Source of the DNA: Mumia flava
GTDB lineage: Bacteria > Actinomycetota > Actinomycetes > Propionibacteriales > Nocardioidaceae
Assembly (NCBI RefSeq): GCF_002797495.1
Contig: NZ_PGEZ01000001.1
Span: forward strand, 2,232,001-2,296,000
DNA length: 64,000 nt
Reading direction: 5' to 3'
In this document: positions 41,794-48,674 of the stretch, piece by piece
How positions within the stretch are numbered: position 1 is the first letter of the stretch
Layout of the letters: each line of letters starts with the position of its first letter
Translations under genes and position numbers: made by a program
The notes under the pieces: model-generated
Database searches by the model: none
Told to the model about the DNA's origin: nothing
The model's input: the letters and a program-made list of their open reading frames with translations, nothing else

Positions 41794-42411
41794 GTGCGCC
41801 CATTGAACCCCCGCGACGTGCAGCGAGCGAGCAGCTCCGAGCTCGTCGGCCCCGGCGGCGTCGACCCCCGGGTCCAGCCCGCGGCAGCCCTGCTCCCGGG
41901 GACGGCCGACCCGTCCCGCCTGCTGATCCTCTGGTTCGTGCGCAAGTCCAGCTACTGGGTCTTCTTCACCGGGGTCTTCCTGGGCGTCGTCGCCGCAGGG
42001 CTGGCGCACGGAGACGTGGACGTCGCGGTCGACTGGGCCTCGCCGAGCTCGGTCGGGGATGCGCTCACCTCCACATGGGCGGGCCTGGTCCTGGGGGTCG
42101 TCCTGAGGGTGGCGGCCGGGTGGGCCGCGCTCCTGCTCGCCGTCCCGCTGGCGCTCGCGCACGAGCAGAACCTCGCCCCGCGCACCAACCCGGGCCGCAG
42201 CATCGGCATCTTCTTCGACCGGCTCCACCTGGTCCGGGCGTTCCGCGAGCTGCGCTGGACCCACCACGTACGGCAGATCGCCCTCGGTCGGCTCGGGCGG
42301 GCCGGGCGGAGACTCGCGCGCCTCGACCCGGTTCTCGACGCCGTCAACATCGCCACCGGCGTCGCGGCGTTCGTCGTCGCGCCGATCCTGTACGCGGTGC
42401 TGGTGGACTGA
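41794..42411 (+). CDS. Uncharacterised membrane protein (about three TM segments)
   Basis: This protein of about 205 residues has hydrophobic segments near 55-72 (YWVFFTGVFLGVVAAGL), 97-125 (LGVVLRVAAGWAALLLAVPLALA) and 185-203. A cytoplasmic stretch with GRSIGIFFDRLHLVRAFRELRWTHHVRQIALGRLGR looks amphipathic and basic. I recognise no family. A TATGCT -10 box (41761-41766) and GGAGAGG precede two possible starts, GTG 41794 and TTG 41803. Confidence 0.6.
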   Translation: MRPLNPRDVQRASSSELVGPGGVDPRVQPAAALLPGTADPSRLLILWFVRKSSYWVFFTGVFLGVVAAGLAHGDVDVAVDWASPSSVGDALTSTWAGLVLGVVLRVAAGWAALLLAVPLALAHEQNLAPRTNPGRSIGIFFDRLHLVRAFRELRWTHHVRQIALGRLGRAGRRLARLDPVLDAVNIATGVAAFVVAPILYAVLVD

Positions 42412-42458
42412 GGACGCTGCGGCGGACGCGCTGCTCCGGTGCCGTGCGCGGAGGCTGC

Positions 42459-42470
42459 TAGGTTCGTGCC
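42459..42470 (+). promoter_or_regulatory. -10 box of a leaderless dcd mRNA
   Basis: TAGGTT (42459-42464) ends 6 bases before the GTG start of dcd. No ribosome-binding site is present. Confidence 0.5.
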
Positions 42471-43043
42471 GTGCTGCTCTCCGACCGCGACATCCGTGCC
42501 GAGATCGACGGCGGCCGGATCGAGGTCGACCCGTACGACGAGTCGATGATGCAGCCGTCGAGCATCGACGTACGGCTCGACAAGTACTTCCGGGTCTTCG
42601 AGAACCACCGCTACCCTCACATCGACCCGGCCGAGGACCAGGCCGAGCTGACCAAGGAGGTGCTCGCCGAGGACGGGGTCTTCATCCTGCACCCCGGCGA
42701 GTTCGTGCTCGGGTCGACGTACGAGCGCGTGGGTCTGCCGGTCGACGTGGCCGCTCGGGTCGAGGGCAAGTCGTCCCTCGGGCGTCTCGGTCTGCTCACG
42801 CACGCCACGGCGGGCTTCGTCGATCCCGGGTTCAACGGGCACGTCACCCTCGAGCTGGCGAACGTCGCGACCCTGCCGATCAAGCTCTACCCCGGCATGA
42901 AGATCGGGCAGCTGTGCTTCTTCCGGCTCTCCTCACCCGCGGAGCACCCGTACGGGTCGGAGCGGTACGGCTCGCGGTACCAGGGCCAGCGGGGCCCGAC
43001 GCCGTCCCGCTCGTACGCGAACTTCCACCGCACGCGGATCTGA
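42471..43043 (+). CDS. dcd: dCTP deaminase (probably bifunctional with dUTPase)
   Basis: This 190-residue enzyme of the dUTPase fold converts dCTP toward dUTP or dUMP for thymidylate synthesis. [66 protein letters not shown] and [12 protein letters not shown] are the canonical motifs. Its length equals the mycobacterial bifunctional dCTP deaminase/dUTPase, which suggests that dUMP is released directly. The GTG start is leaderless (TAGGTT 6 bases upstream). Confidence 0.94.
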   Translation: MLLSDRDIRAEIDGGRIEVDPYDESMMQPSSIDVRLDKYFRVFENHRYPHIDPAEDQAELTKEVLAEDGVFILHPGEFVLGSTYERVGLPVDVAARVEGKSSLGRLGLLTHATAGFVDPGFNGHVTLELANVATLPIKLYPGMKIGQLCFFRLSSPAEHPYGSERYGSRYQGQRGPTPSRSYANFHRTRI

Positions 43044-43148
43044 CCCGCAACCCCGACGTCGTTGTCGGTGCGCCGTCCTACGCTGACGCGTAGACGCTGA
43101 GTCCCGGGACGGACCCGGGCGCTGCGACGGCGTCGGTGGGGGTGCCCG

Positions 43149-43568
43149 ATGACCGCGCGACTCAACCCGTACCTCTCGTTTCGCGACCAGGCACGCGAAG
43201 CGATGGAGTTCTACCAGTCCGTGCTCGGAGGCGAGCTGACGAGCAGTACGTTCGCGGAGTTCCAGGCGTCGGACGATCCGGCCGAGGCCGACAAGATCAT
43301 GCACTCCCAGCTCGAGACCGAGGCCGGCTTCACCCTCATGGCCGCCGACACCCCCAGCTCCATGCCGTACGAGGTGGGCAACAACTTCTCGGTGTCGCTC
43401 AGCGGGGACGCCGGCGACAGCGAGATGCTGCACCGCTACTGGGACGGCCTCGTCGACGGCGGAGCCGCGACGATGCCGCTCGCGGTGGCGCCGTGGGGTG
43501 ACGAGTTCGGCATGCTCACGGACAAGTTCGGCGTGGCGTGGATGGTGAACATCGCCGGGCCTGCCTGA
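43149..43568 (+). CDS. VOC-fold (PhnB-like/glyoxalase) protein
   Basis: This 139-residue protein of the vicinal-oxygen-chelate fold, PhnB/3-demethylubiquinone-methyltransferase-like subgroup, has RLNPYLSFRDQAREAMEFYQSVLGG, KIMHSQLETEAGFTLMAADTP and DKFGVAWMVNI. Such proteins are common in actinobacteria without defined substrates. It starts at ATG 43149 in a GC-rich leader that contains two small palindromes (CTACGC-TGAC-GCGTAG at 43078-43093, and a CCCGGG pair). Confidence 0.85.
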   Translation: MTARLNPYLSFRDQAREAMEFYQSVLGGELTSSTFAEFQASDDPAEADKIMHSQLETEAGFTLMAADTPSSMPYEVGNNFSVSLSGDAGDSEMLHRYWDGLVDGGAATMPLAVAPWGDEFGMLTDKFGVAWMVNIAGPA

Positions 43569-43614
43569 CCCTCGGCCCGGCGACGGTGTGGGCACGCCCG
43601 TCAGAATGGGCCCC

Positions 43615-44517
43615 ATGAAGATCGCGTCCGAGGTCGCCGAGGCCCTCTCCCAGCACCGTCCCGTCGTCGCGCTCGAGTCGACGATCATCTCGCACGGACT
43701 GCCCCGCCCACGCAACCTCGATGCCGCGCGCGACTTCGAGGCGATCCTGCGCGAGCGCGACGTGGTCCCGGCGACGATCGCCGTGGTCGACGGTGAGCCG
43801 CACATCGGGCTCGACGCGTCGGCGCTCGAACGGATCGCGTTGGACGAGTCGGTCGCGAAGGTCAGCGTGCGGGACCTCCCGGTCGCGATGGCGACGGGCC
43901 GGTCGGGCGCGACCACGGTCGCATCGACCGCGTACCTCGCGGCGAAGGCCGGGATCCGGGTCTTCTCCACCGGCGGGCTCGGCGGCGTCCACCGTGGCGC
44001 CGAGCGGACGTTCGACGAGTCGGCCGACCTTCCCGTGCTGGCGCGGACGCCGATCACGGTGGTCTCCGCCGGAGTGAAGTCGATCCTCGACATCCCGGCG
44101 ACGCTCGAGCGGCTGGAGACGTTGAGCATCACGGTGCTCGGATACCGCACCGACGAGTTCCCGAGCTTCTGGCTGACGAGCTCCGGCGAGCAGCTCGACT
44201 GGTCGGTGCCCGACGCCGCGACGGTCGCCGGCGTGATGGCGGCCAACGACGAGCTCGGCCGGGACGGCGCCGTCCTGGTCGCGAACCCGCTCCCGCTCGC
44301 CGATCAGCTCGACCCGCAGGTCCACGACAGCGCGCTCGCGCAGGCGCTGGGCGAGGTCGAGCGCGACGGGATCTCGGGCAAGGACGTCAGCCCGTACCTC
44401 CTCGCCCGGATCGTCGAGCTGACCCAGGGGAGCAGCCTCGAGGTCAACCTCGAGATCGCCGCGAACAACATCCGGGTCGGCGCGCAGATCGCCACCGCCT
44501 GGTCGGCGCGCAGGTGA
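43615..44517 (+). CDS. psuG: Pseudouridine-5'-phosphate glycosidase
   Basis: This 300-residue PsuG cleaves pseudouridine 5'-phosphate to uracil and ribose 5-phosphate in pseudouridine salvage. Signature segments are VVALESTIISHGLPRPRN, PATIAVVDGEPHIGL, RSGATTVASTAYLAAKAGI, FSTGGLGGVHRGAE, VVSAGVKSILDIPATLE, YRTDEFPSFW and NPLP. The expected partner, a PfkB-type pseudouridine kinase, is encoded about 1.3 kb downstream, separated by an Erm-like gene and small genes. Start ATG 43615; a longer in-frame start at 43588 is less likely. Confidence 0.92.
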   Translation: MKIASEVAEALSQHRPVVALESTIISHGLPRPRNLDAARDFEAILRERDVVPATIAVVDGEPHIGLDASALERIALDESVAKVSVRDLPVAMATGRSGATTVASTAYLAAKAGIRVFSTGGLGGVHRGAERTFDESADLPVLARTPITVVSAGVKSILDIPATLERLETLSITVLGYRTDEFPSFWLTSSGEQLDWSVPDAATVAGVMAANDELGRDGAVLVANPLPLADQLDPQVHDSALAQALGEVERDGISGKDVSPYLLARIVELTQGSSLEVNLEIAANNIRVGAQIATAWSARR

Positions 44518-44559
44518 CCCCGGGGCGAATAACCAGGTGACCGCAGCGGCGCCGGCCCG

Positions 44560-44571
44560 TACGGTCGGGGC
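44560..44571 (+). promoter_or_regulatory. -10 box for the Erm leader transcript
   Basis: TACGGT (44560-44565) is followed after 6 bases by the ATG at 44572, the usual leaderless spacing in this window. The start it serves is the short upstream frame, not the methyltransferase itself. Confidence 0.5.
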
Positions 44572-44643
44572 ATGAGCACGATCATGGCGGTGCGCCGTGC
44601 CCGCCGGCAGCCGGCGGAGCTGGGGGTGGCACGCCCTCGCTGA
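44572..44643 (+). CDS. Short upstream ORF overlapping the Erm-like gene (possible macrolide-stall leader)
   Basis: This 23-codon frame begins MSTIMAVRRARRQPAEL and ends at TGA 44641-44643, overlapping the methyltransferase start in another frame. Residues 8-12 (RRARR) contain the Arg-x-Arg pattern at which macrolide-bound ribosomes stall in erm leader peptides. A TACGGT -10 box is positioned for leaderless translation of this frame. The alternative is that this is the original N terminus of the methyltransferase, split by a frameshift. Both are inference. Confidence 0.5.
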   Translation: MSTIMAVRRARRQPAELGVARPR

Positions 44644-45127
44644 TCCGTTCGCGGCCGCGCTGGTCGCGGACGCGGACGTACGGCCCGGTCAGCTCGTCGT
44701 GGACCTCGGGGCCGGCGACGGAGCGATCACCCGGCACCTGGTCGACGCCGGTGCGCGGGTGCTCGCGGTCGAGAAGCACCCTCGTCGGGCGGCGGCCCTG
44801 CGGGAGCGGTTCGACGGGAGCGGGGTCACGGTCGTCCCGGCGGATCTGCGCGACCTGCGCCTGCCGCGTCGCCCCTTCCGCGTCGTCGCGAACCCGCCGT
44901 TCTCGCTGACGTCGGCGTCGCTGCGCCTGCTGCTCGCTCCCGGGTCGGCGCTGGTCGGTGCGCACCTGGTGCTGCAGAGGCAGGCCGCGAGGACGATCGT
45001 GGAGCGCGGGGTCGCCGTCCGGCGAGCCGGTCGGTGGCGCTTCGAGCTCGGTCGGACGCTGCCGCGGCGTGCCTTCACCCCGCGCCCACGGGTGGACACG
45101 GTCGTGCTGGTGGTGCGCCGACGGTAG
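44597..45127 (+). CDS. Short Erm-family 23S rRNA (adenine-N6) methyltransferase
   Basis: This 176-residue SAM methyltransferase has RRSWGWHALADPFAAALVADA, the SAM loop VVDLGAGDGAITRHLVDAG, ADLRDL, the catalytic NPPFSLTSASLRLLL, and a terminal AFTPRPRVDTVVLVVRRR. It ends where the Rossmann domain ends and lacks the C-terminal helical domain of classic Erm proteins (about 245-300 residues). M. tuberculosis Erm(37), about 179 residues, has the same short form. It should modify A2058 or neighbours and lower macrolide binding. The only in-frame start is GTG 44597, inside the upstream ORF. Confidence 0.82.
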   Translation: MPAGSRRSWGWHALADPFAAALVADADVRPGQLVVDLGAGDGAITRHLVDAGARVLAVEKHPRRAAALRERFDGSGVTVVPADLRDLRLPRRPFRVVANPPFSLTSASLRLLLAPGSALVGAHLVLQRQAARTIVERGVAVRRAGRWRFELGRTLPRRAFTPRPRVDTVVLVVRRR

Positions 45128-45143
45128 GGCCCGGACGCACAGA

Positions 45144-45189
45144 GACTCCCCGCCGGGACGGCGGTCGGAGCCGTCCCGAGCGGGGAGTC
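45144..45189. terminator. Long hairpin terminator after the Erm-like gene
   Basis: A 19-bp stem (GACTCCCCGC plus CGGGACGGC at 45144-45162 with 45170-45189) has a single bulged A and a 7-base loop. It lies 17 bases after the stop codon, between convergent genes. Confidence 0.85.
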
Positions 45190-45208
45190 GTGAAGCCGCG
45201 CGCGCGTC

Positions 45209-45406
45209 TCATCGGCGCGAGGCACCGGCGAGACCGGACGTGCCGCGTGGCTCGAGCCGGTCGGCCAGGGCACGCAGCCGTGCCGCGGTGCGCTGGCGGA
45301 GGCGGCGACGCGGCCGGCCGTGCCGGCCCAGCCGGCGCCGCTCGAGCCGACGCTCGACCTCGCGGGTGCGGTAGTCGTACAGCAGGAGATGGGTGTGCTC
45401 GTTCAT
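45209..45406 (-). CDS. Small arginine-rich protein
   Basis: This 65-residue protein starts MNEHTHLLLYDYRTREVERR, followed by a very basic helix-forming stretch with many Arg residues and RLRALADRLEPRG. The N-terminal segment looks like the conserved start of short actinobacterial proteins of unknown function. No domain can be named. Start at ATG 45406. It may share a transcript with the small gene upstream on the same strand. Confidence 0.5.
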   Translation of the reverse strand: MNEHTHLLLYDYRTREVERRLERRRLGRHGRPRRRLRQRTAARLRALADRLEPRGTSGLAGASRR

Positions 45407-45525
45407 GGCGTGTCCTCGTGGTCCGGAACGATCCGGCGCGCCAGGCGACGCACCGGCAGGTCGGTGAGTGGAGGGAGCGCCGGGCGGACAGCCCGGCGGT
45501 CGTGGCGGCCCCGAGGGCCGCGGCG

Positions 45526-45690
45526 TCAGGACGCGGCGACGAAGTCGGCCGTACGACGTCCCGCGGTGGCGCGAGCGCACCACAGAAGTCGCGGCGAGGA
45601 ACCCGCGGCGACGAGCGGGGCGCGGCCGAGCGTGCGTACGCCTCCGGTGATGTCCCGGCGCATCGGCGTCGTGGCTGCGATGCAGTCCAT
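45526..45690 (-). CDS. Putative small protein with a strong ribosome-binding site
   Basis: This 54-residue frame starts MDCIAATTPMRRDITGG, with no family similarity that I can see. It is included because GAGAAGGGGGG lies 8 to 10 bases before the ATG at 45690, a clearer Shine-Dalgarno than most genes here have, and because the region otherwise has no gene. It may be a short membrane-associated or regulatory peptide, or a false positive. Confidence 0.4.
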   Translation of the reverse strand: MDCIAATTPMRRDITGGVRTLGRAPLVAAGSSPRLLWCARATAGRRTADFVAAS

Positions 45691-45777
45691 GGTCGGCCCC
45701 CCCTTCTCGTCGTGTGTGAACGGCTGAGAAGGAGCCTAGGGGGCGCGTGGGGCCAGCGCATCCGATTATTCAGTCGG

Positions 45778-45790
45778 TAGCCTTCGCGCC
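45778..45790 (+). promoter_or_regulatory. -10 box of the leaderless PfkB gene
   Basis: TAGCCT (45778-45783) precedes the ATG at 45791 by 7 bases. Confidence 0.45.
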
Positions 45791-46684
45791 ATGGCACGCA
45801 TCCTCGTGGTCGGCGACGTCGTCGACGATGTCATCGTGCGTCCGCTCGCAGCCGTGACTCCCGCCAGCGACACCCCCGCCCGGATCCGCCGGCGCGAGGG
45901 CGGGTCCGCGGCGAACGTCGCGGCCTGGCTGGGGTGGCTCGGCGTGGACGTCATGTTCGTCGGCCGTGCCGGCGCCGACGGCGCGGCGCGGCACACCGAG
46001 TCGCTCGGGCGGTTCGGTGTCGAGGCGCGGATCGCGGCCGACGCCGCCGCGCCGACGGCGACGATCGTGATCACGCTGGACACGCAGGGCGAGCGCACGA
46101 TGTACGTCGACCGCGGGGCCAACGCACGCCTGTCGACCAAGGACGTCCCGCTGTCGGCGTGGCGCGACGTGCGCTGGCTCCACCTGACGGGCTACTCCTT
46201 CTTCGACCCCACGACCCGGCCGGTGGTGCAGGAGCTCGTCGAGCGCGCCCACGACCGGGGGGCCGGGGTGTCGGTGGACCCGGCGTCGTTGGCGTTCCTG
46301 CGCGACTGCGGCGTGGACCGCTTCCTCGAGTGGACCCGCGGTGCGGACGTGGTGCTGCCGAATCTCGACGAGCTGCGGTTCATGGCCTCGGAGCAGGATC
46401 CCGACCGCGCGGTCGCCGAGCTCGCGCGGTTCTACCCGGCGGTCGTAGCGACCCTCGGCGCCACCGGCTCGCTGCAGATGTCCCCCGACGGGTTCCACGT
46501 CCGCCAGCGGGCCGAGCAGGCCGAGGTGCGGGACCTGACCGGTGCCGGCGACGCGTTCGCGGCCGGCTACCTCTCGGGAGTCGTGGACGCGCTCGACCCG
46601 CAGGCCGCGATGCGCCGCGGTGCGGAGACGGCCGCGGTCGCGGTCACGCGGACCGGGGCGCGCCCCCCGTACCCGGAGCGCTGA
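45791..46684 (+). CDS. PfkB-family sugar kinase (possible pseudouridine kinase)
   Basis: This 297-residue ribokinase-fold protein has RILVVGDVVDDVIVRPL, the GG hinge EGGSAANVAAWLGWLGVDVMFVGRAG, and the C-terminal catalytic/anion-hole motif DLTGAGDAFAAGYLSG with the catalytic Asp. The carbohydrate substrate is not certain. The nearby psuG suggests PsuK activity (pseudouridine to pseudouridine 5'-phosphate). In a usual psuGK pair the genes adjoin; here about 1.3 kb with an Erm-like gene intervenes and the kinase has its own promoter. Confidence 0.85.
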   Translation: MARILVVGDVVDDVIVRPLAAVTPASDTPARIRRREGGSAANVAAWLGWLGVDVMFVGRAGADGAARHTESLGRFGVEARIAADAAAPTATIVITLDTQGERTMYVDRGANARLSTKDVPLSAWRDVRWLHLTGYSFFDPTTRPVVQELVERAHDRGAGVSVDPASLAFLRDCGVDRFLEWTRGADVVLPNLDELRFMASEQDPDRAVAELARFYPAVVATLGATGSLQMSPDGFHVRQRAEQAEVRDLTGAGDAFAAGYLSGVVDALDPQAAMRRGAETAAVAVTRTGARPPYPER

Positions 46685-46712
46685 CGGCCGCGCAGTCGTG
46701 CGCGAGCGGGCT

Positions 46713-46755
46713 CGGCTCAGGGTCGCCTGCGGGTGTCCCAGGGGCGGCTCAGGGT
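46713..46755. repeat. CGGCTCAGGGT direct repeats upstream of the ABC exporter
   Basis: An 11-base sequence is repeated at 46713-46723 and 46745-46755, 32 bases (three helical turns) apart, about 100 bases before the ABC ATPase gene. It could be a paired regulator site. Confidence 0.5.
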
Positions 46756-46854
46756 TGCTGGGGGATCCTCCCCGATGGGATCCGGCGCTCCCCGAGCGGA
46801 CGCTGGAGACATGGATGAGACAACGCTGAGCACGAGGCCGGGGGCGGCGACATC

Positions 46855-47769
46855 ATGATCCGCGCCCGAGGACTGACGAAGACGTACGGCGACAAGGTCG
46901 CGGTCGACCAGGTGGACTTCACCGTCGAGCCGGGCCGTGTCACCGGGTTCCTGGGCCCGAACGGGGCCGGGAAGTCGACGACGATGCGCATGATCCTGGG
47001 ACTCGACGCACCGAGCGCAGGCACCGTGAGCGTCAACGGGCACCGCTACGCCGAGTCGCCGGCACCGCTGCGCGAGATCGGAGCGCTGCTCGAGGCCGGC
47101 GCGCTCCACCCGGGTCGCTCCGCGCGGGACCACCTGCGGTGGCTGGCGGCCAGCAACGGCATCGGAGCCCGGCGCGTGACCGAGGTGCTCGACCTCGTCG
47201 GGATCTCCTCGGTCGCCGACGAGCGCGCAGGGCGCTACTCCCTCGGGATGGGCCAGCGCCTCGGGATCGCGGCCGCCCTGATCGGCGACCCTCCGGTCGT
47301 GGTGCTCGACGAGCCGGTCAACGGGCTCGACCCCGAAGGCATCCGCTGGGTCCGCGCGCTCGCACGCCGCCTCGCGGACGAGGGCCGCACGGTCTTCGTG
47401 TCGAGCCACCTGATGTCGGAGATGGCTCTCACCGCGGACCACCTTCTGGTGATCGGACGCGGTCGGATCCTGGCGGACTGCTCGACGGACGCCTTCATCG
47501 CGCAGCACTCCGCGTCGTACGTCCGGCTGCGCACCCCGGACCTGGCCGAGGCCGCCGCGGTGCTGGAGCTCACCGGCGCCGACGTCGCCCGCGTCGACGG
47601 GGAGCTGCGGGTGCAGAACCTGGACCCGAGCGGCGTGGGGGACCTGCTCCACTCCGCCGGTCACCGCATCCACGAGCTCACCCTGGTCCGATCGTCGCTG
47701 GAGGAGGCGTTCATGGCGCTGACCGCGTCGAGCGTCGAGTACGAGGCGAAGCAGGAGGTGGCGGCATGA
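46855..47769 (+). CDS. ABC exporter ATP-binding protein (DrrA/lantibiotic-immunity type)
   Basis: This 304-residue ATPase has Walker A LGPNGAGKSTTMRMILGL, signature YSLGMGQRLGIAAALIGDPP, Walker B VVVLDEPVNGLDPEGIRW and the H-loop VSSHLMSEMAL, plus the roughly 80-residue C-terminal domain typical of drug or bacteriocin exporters. It drives the permease encoded by the next gene, to which it is coupled by an ATGA overlap. The exported substrate is unknown. There is no adjacent regulator gene. Confidence 0.92.
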   Translation: MIRARGLTKTYGDKVAVDQVDFTVEPGRVTGFLGPNGAGKSTTMRMILGLDAPSAGTVSVNGHRYAESPAPLREIGALLEAGALHPGRSARDHLRWLAASNGIGARRVTEVLDLVGISSVADERAGRYSLGMGQRLGIAAALIGDPPVVVLDEPVNGLDPEGIRWVRALARRLADEGRTVFVSSHLMSEMALTADHLLVIGRGRILADCSTDAFIAQHSASYVRLRTPDLAEAAAVLELTGADVARVDGELRVQNLDPSGVGDLLHSAGHRIHELTLVRSSLEEAFMALTASSVEYEAKQEVAA

Positions 47770-48581
47770 GCACCGCGACGACACGGGAGCGTACGCAGGT
47801 GAGCACCCCGGCGTACCGCGCGACGTTCCGCGACGTGCTGCGCGCCGAGCGGATCAAGCTGCTCAGTGTCCGGTCGACCTGGTGGACGCTCGTGAGCCTG
47901 GTCGTGCTCGGGGCTGGTCTGACGATCCTGATGTGCTGGGGCAACGCGGACTGGCTCGCCTCGGACGAGGCCGACGAGTCACCGGGCTCCTTCATCACCT
48001 GGGGCATGATGATCGCCCAGGTCACGGCGGTGGTGCTCGGCGTGCTCGCGGTGACGAGCGAGTACGCGACCGGGATGATCCGCACGACGTTCGCAGCCGT
48101 GCCGAAGCGTGGCCACGTGCTGTGGGCGAAGGCGCTGCTGGTGAGTGCGGTGCTGTTCGTGGCGGGGACGCTGACGGCGCTGGCCGGCTACCTCGGCGGG
48201 AACTACTTCCTCGACCGCGAAGGTGTCGGGCTGGCCCTGGAGGGCGATGTCCTGCGTGCGATGTACGGCTCGGGCCTGTACCTCGCGGGGCTCGGGCTGC
48301 TCGCCCTCGCCGTGGGCTTCCTGCTGCGGCACACGGCCGGCGCGATCACGATCGTGATCGCGGTCGTGTTCGTGGTCGGCAACATGGTGATGCTGGTCCC
48401 GGGCGACCTCGGGCTGTTCCTGGAGCGAGCCATGCCGGGCAACGCCGGCGCGGTGATCGCGTCGCCGGTCCCGTTCAACCCGAACCTGTGGGAGGCGTGG
48501 CCGAGCTTCGGGGTGTTCGCCGCGGAGGTCGCGGTCCTGCTCGGCCTGGCCGCGCTGGCAGTCCGCCGACGCGACGCCTGA
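47766..48581 (+). CDS. ABC-2-like exporter permease
   Basis: This 271-residue membrane protein has about six transmembrane helices, starting with RDVLRAERIKLLSVRSTWWTLVSLVVLGAG, typical of the actinobacterial ABC-2 group. SEYATGMIRTTFAAVPKRGHVLWAKALL is the conserved cytoplasmic loop contacting the ATPase. It forms an exporter with the preceding ATPase, probably 2+2. The GC-rich gap after the gene holds a family B repeat. Confidence 0.88.
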   Translation: MSTATTRERTQVSTPAYRATFRDVLRAERIKLLSVRSTWWTLVSLVVLGAGLTILMCWGNADWLASDEADESPGSFITWGMMIAQVTAVVLGVLAVTSEYATGMIRTTFAAVPKRGHVLWAKALLVSAVLFVAGTLTALAGYLGGNYFLDREGVGLALEGDVLRAMYGSGLYLAGLGLLALAVGFLLRHTAGAITIVIAVVFVVGNMVMLVPGDLGLFLERAMPGNAGAVIASPVPFNPNLWEAWPSFGVFAAEVAVLLGLAALAVRRRDA

Positions 48582-48600
48582 CCCCGCCCGTACCGACCCG

Positions 48601-48658
48601 GATTCGTCGACTTGCGGCGCGAACCGCGCCTCCGGATCCGACCGGAACTCGACGAATC
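48601..48658. repeat. Family B repeat, second full copy
   Basis: A 58-base element with ends GATTCGTCGACTT and AACTCGACGAATC lies between convergent genes. It aligns over its whole length, in opposite orientation, with 10041-10098. Confidence 0.75.
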
Positions 48659-48674
48659 GGGGTCGGTGCGTGTG

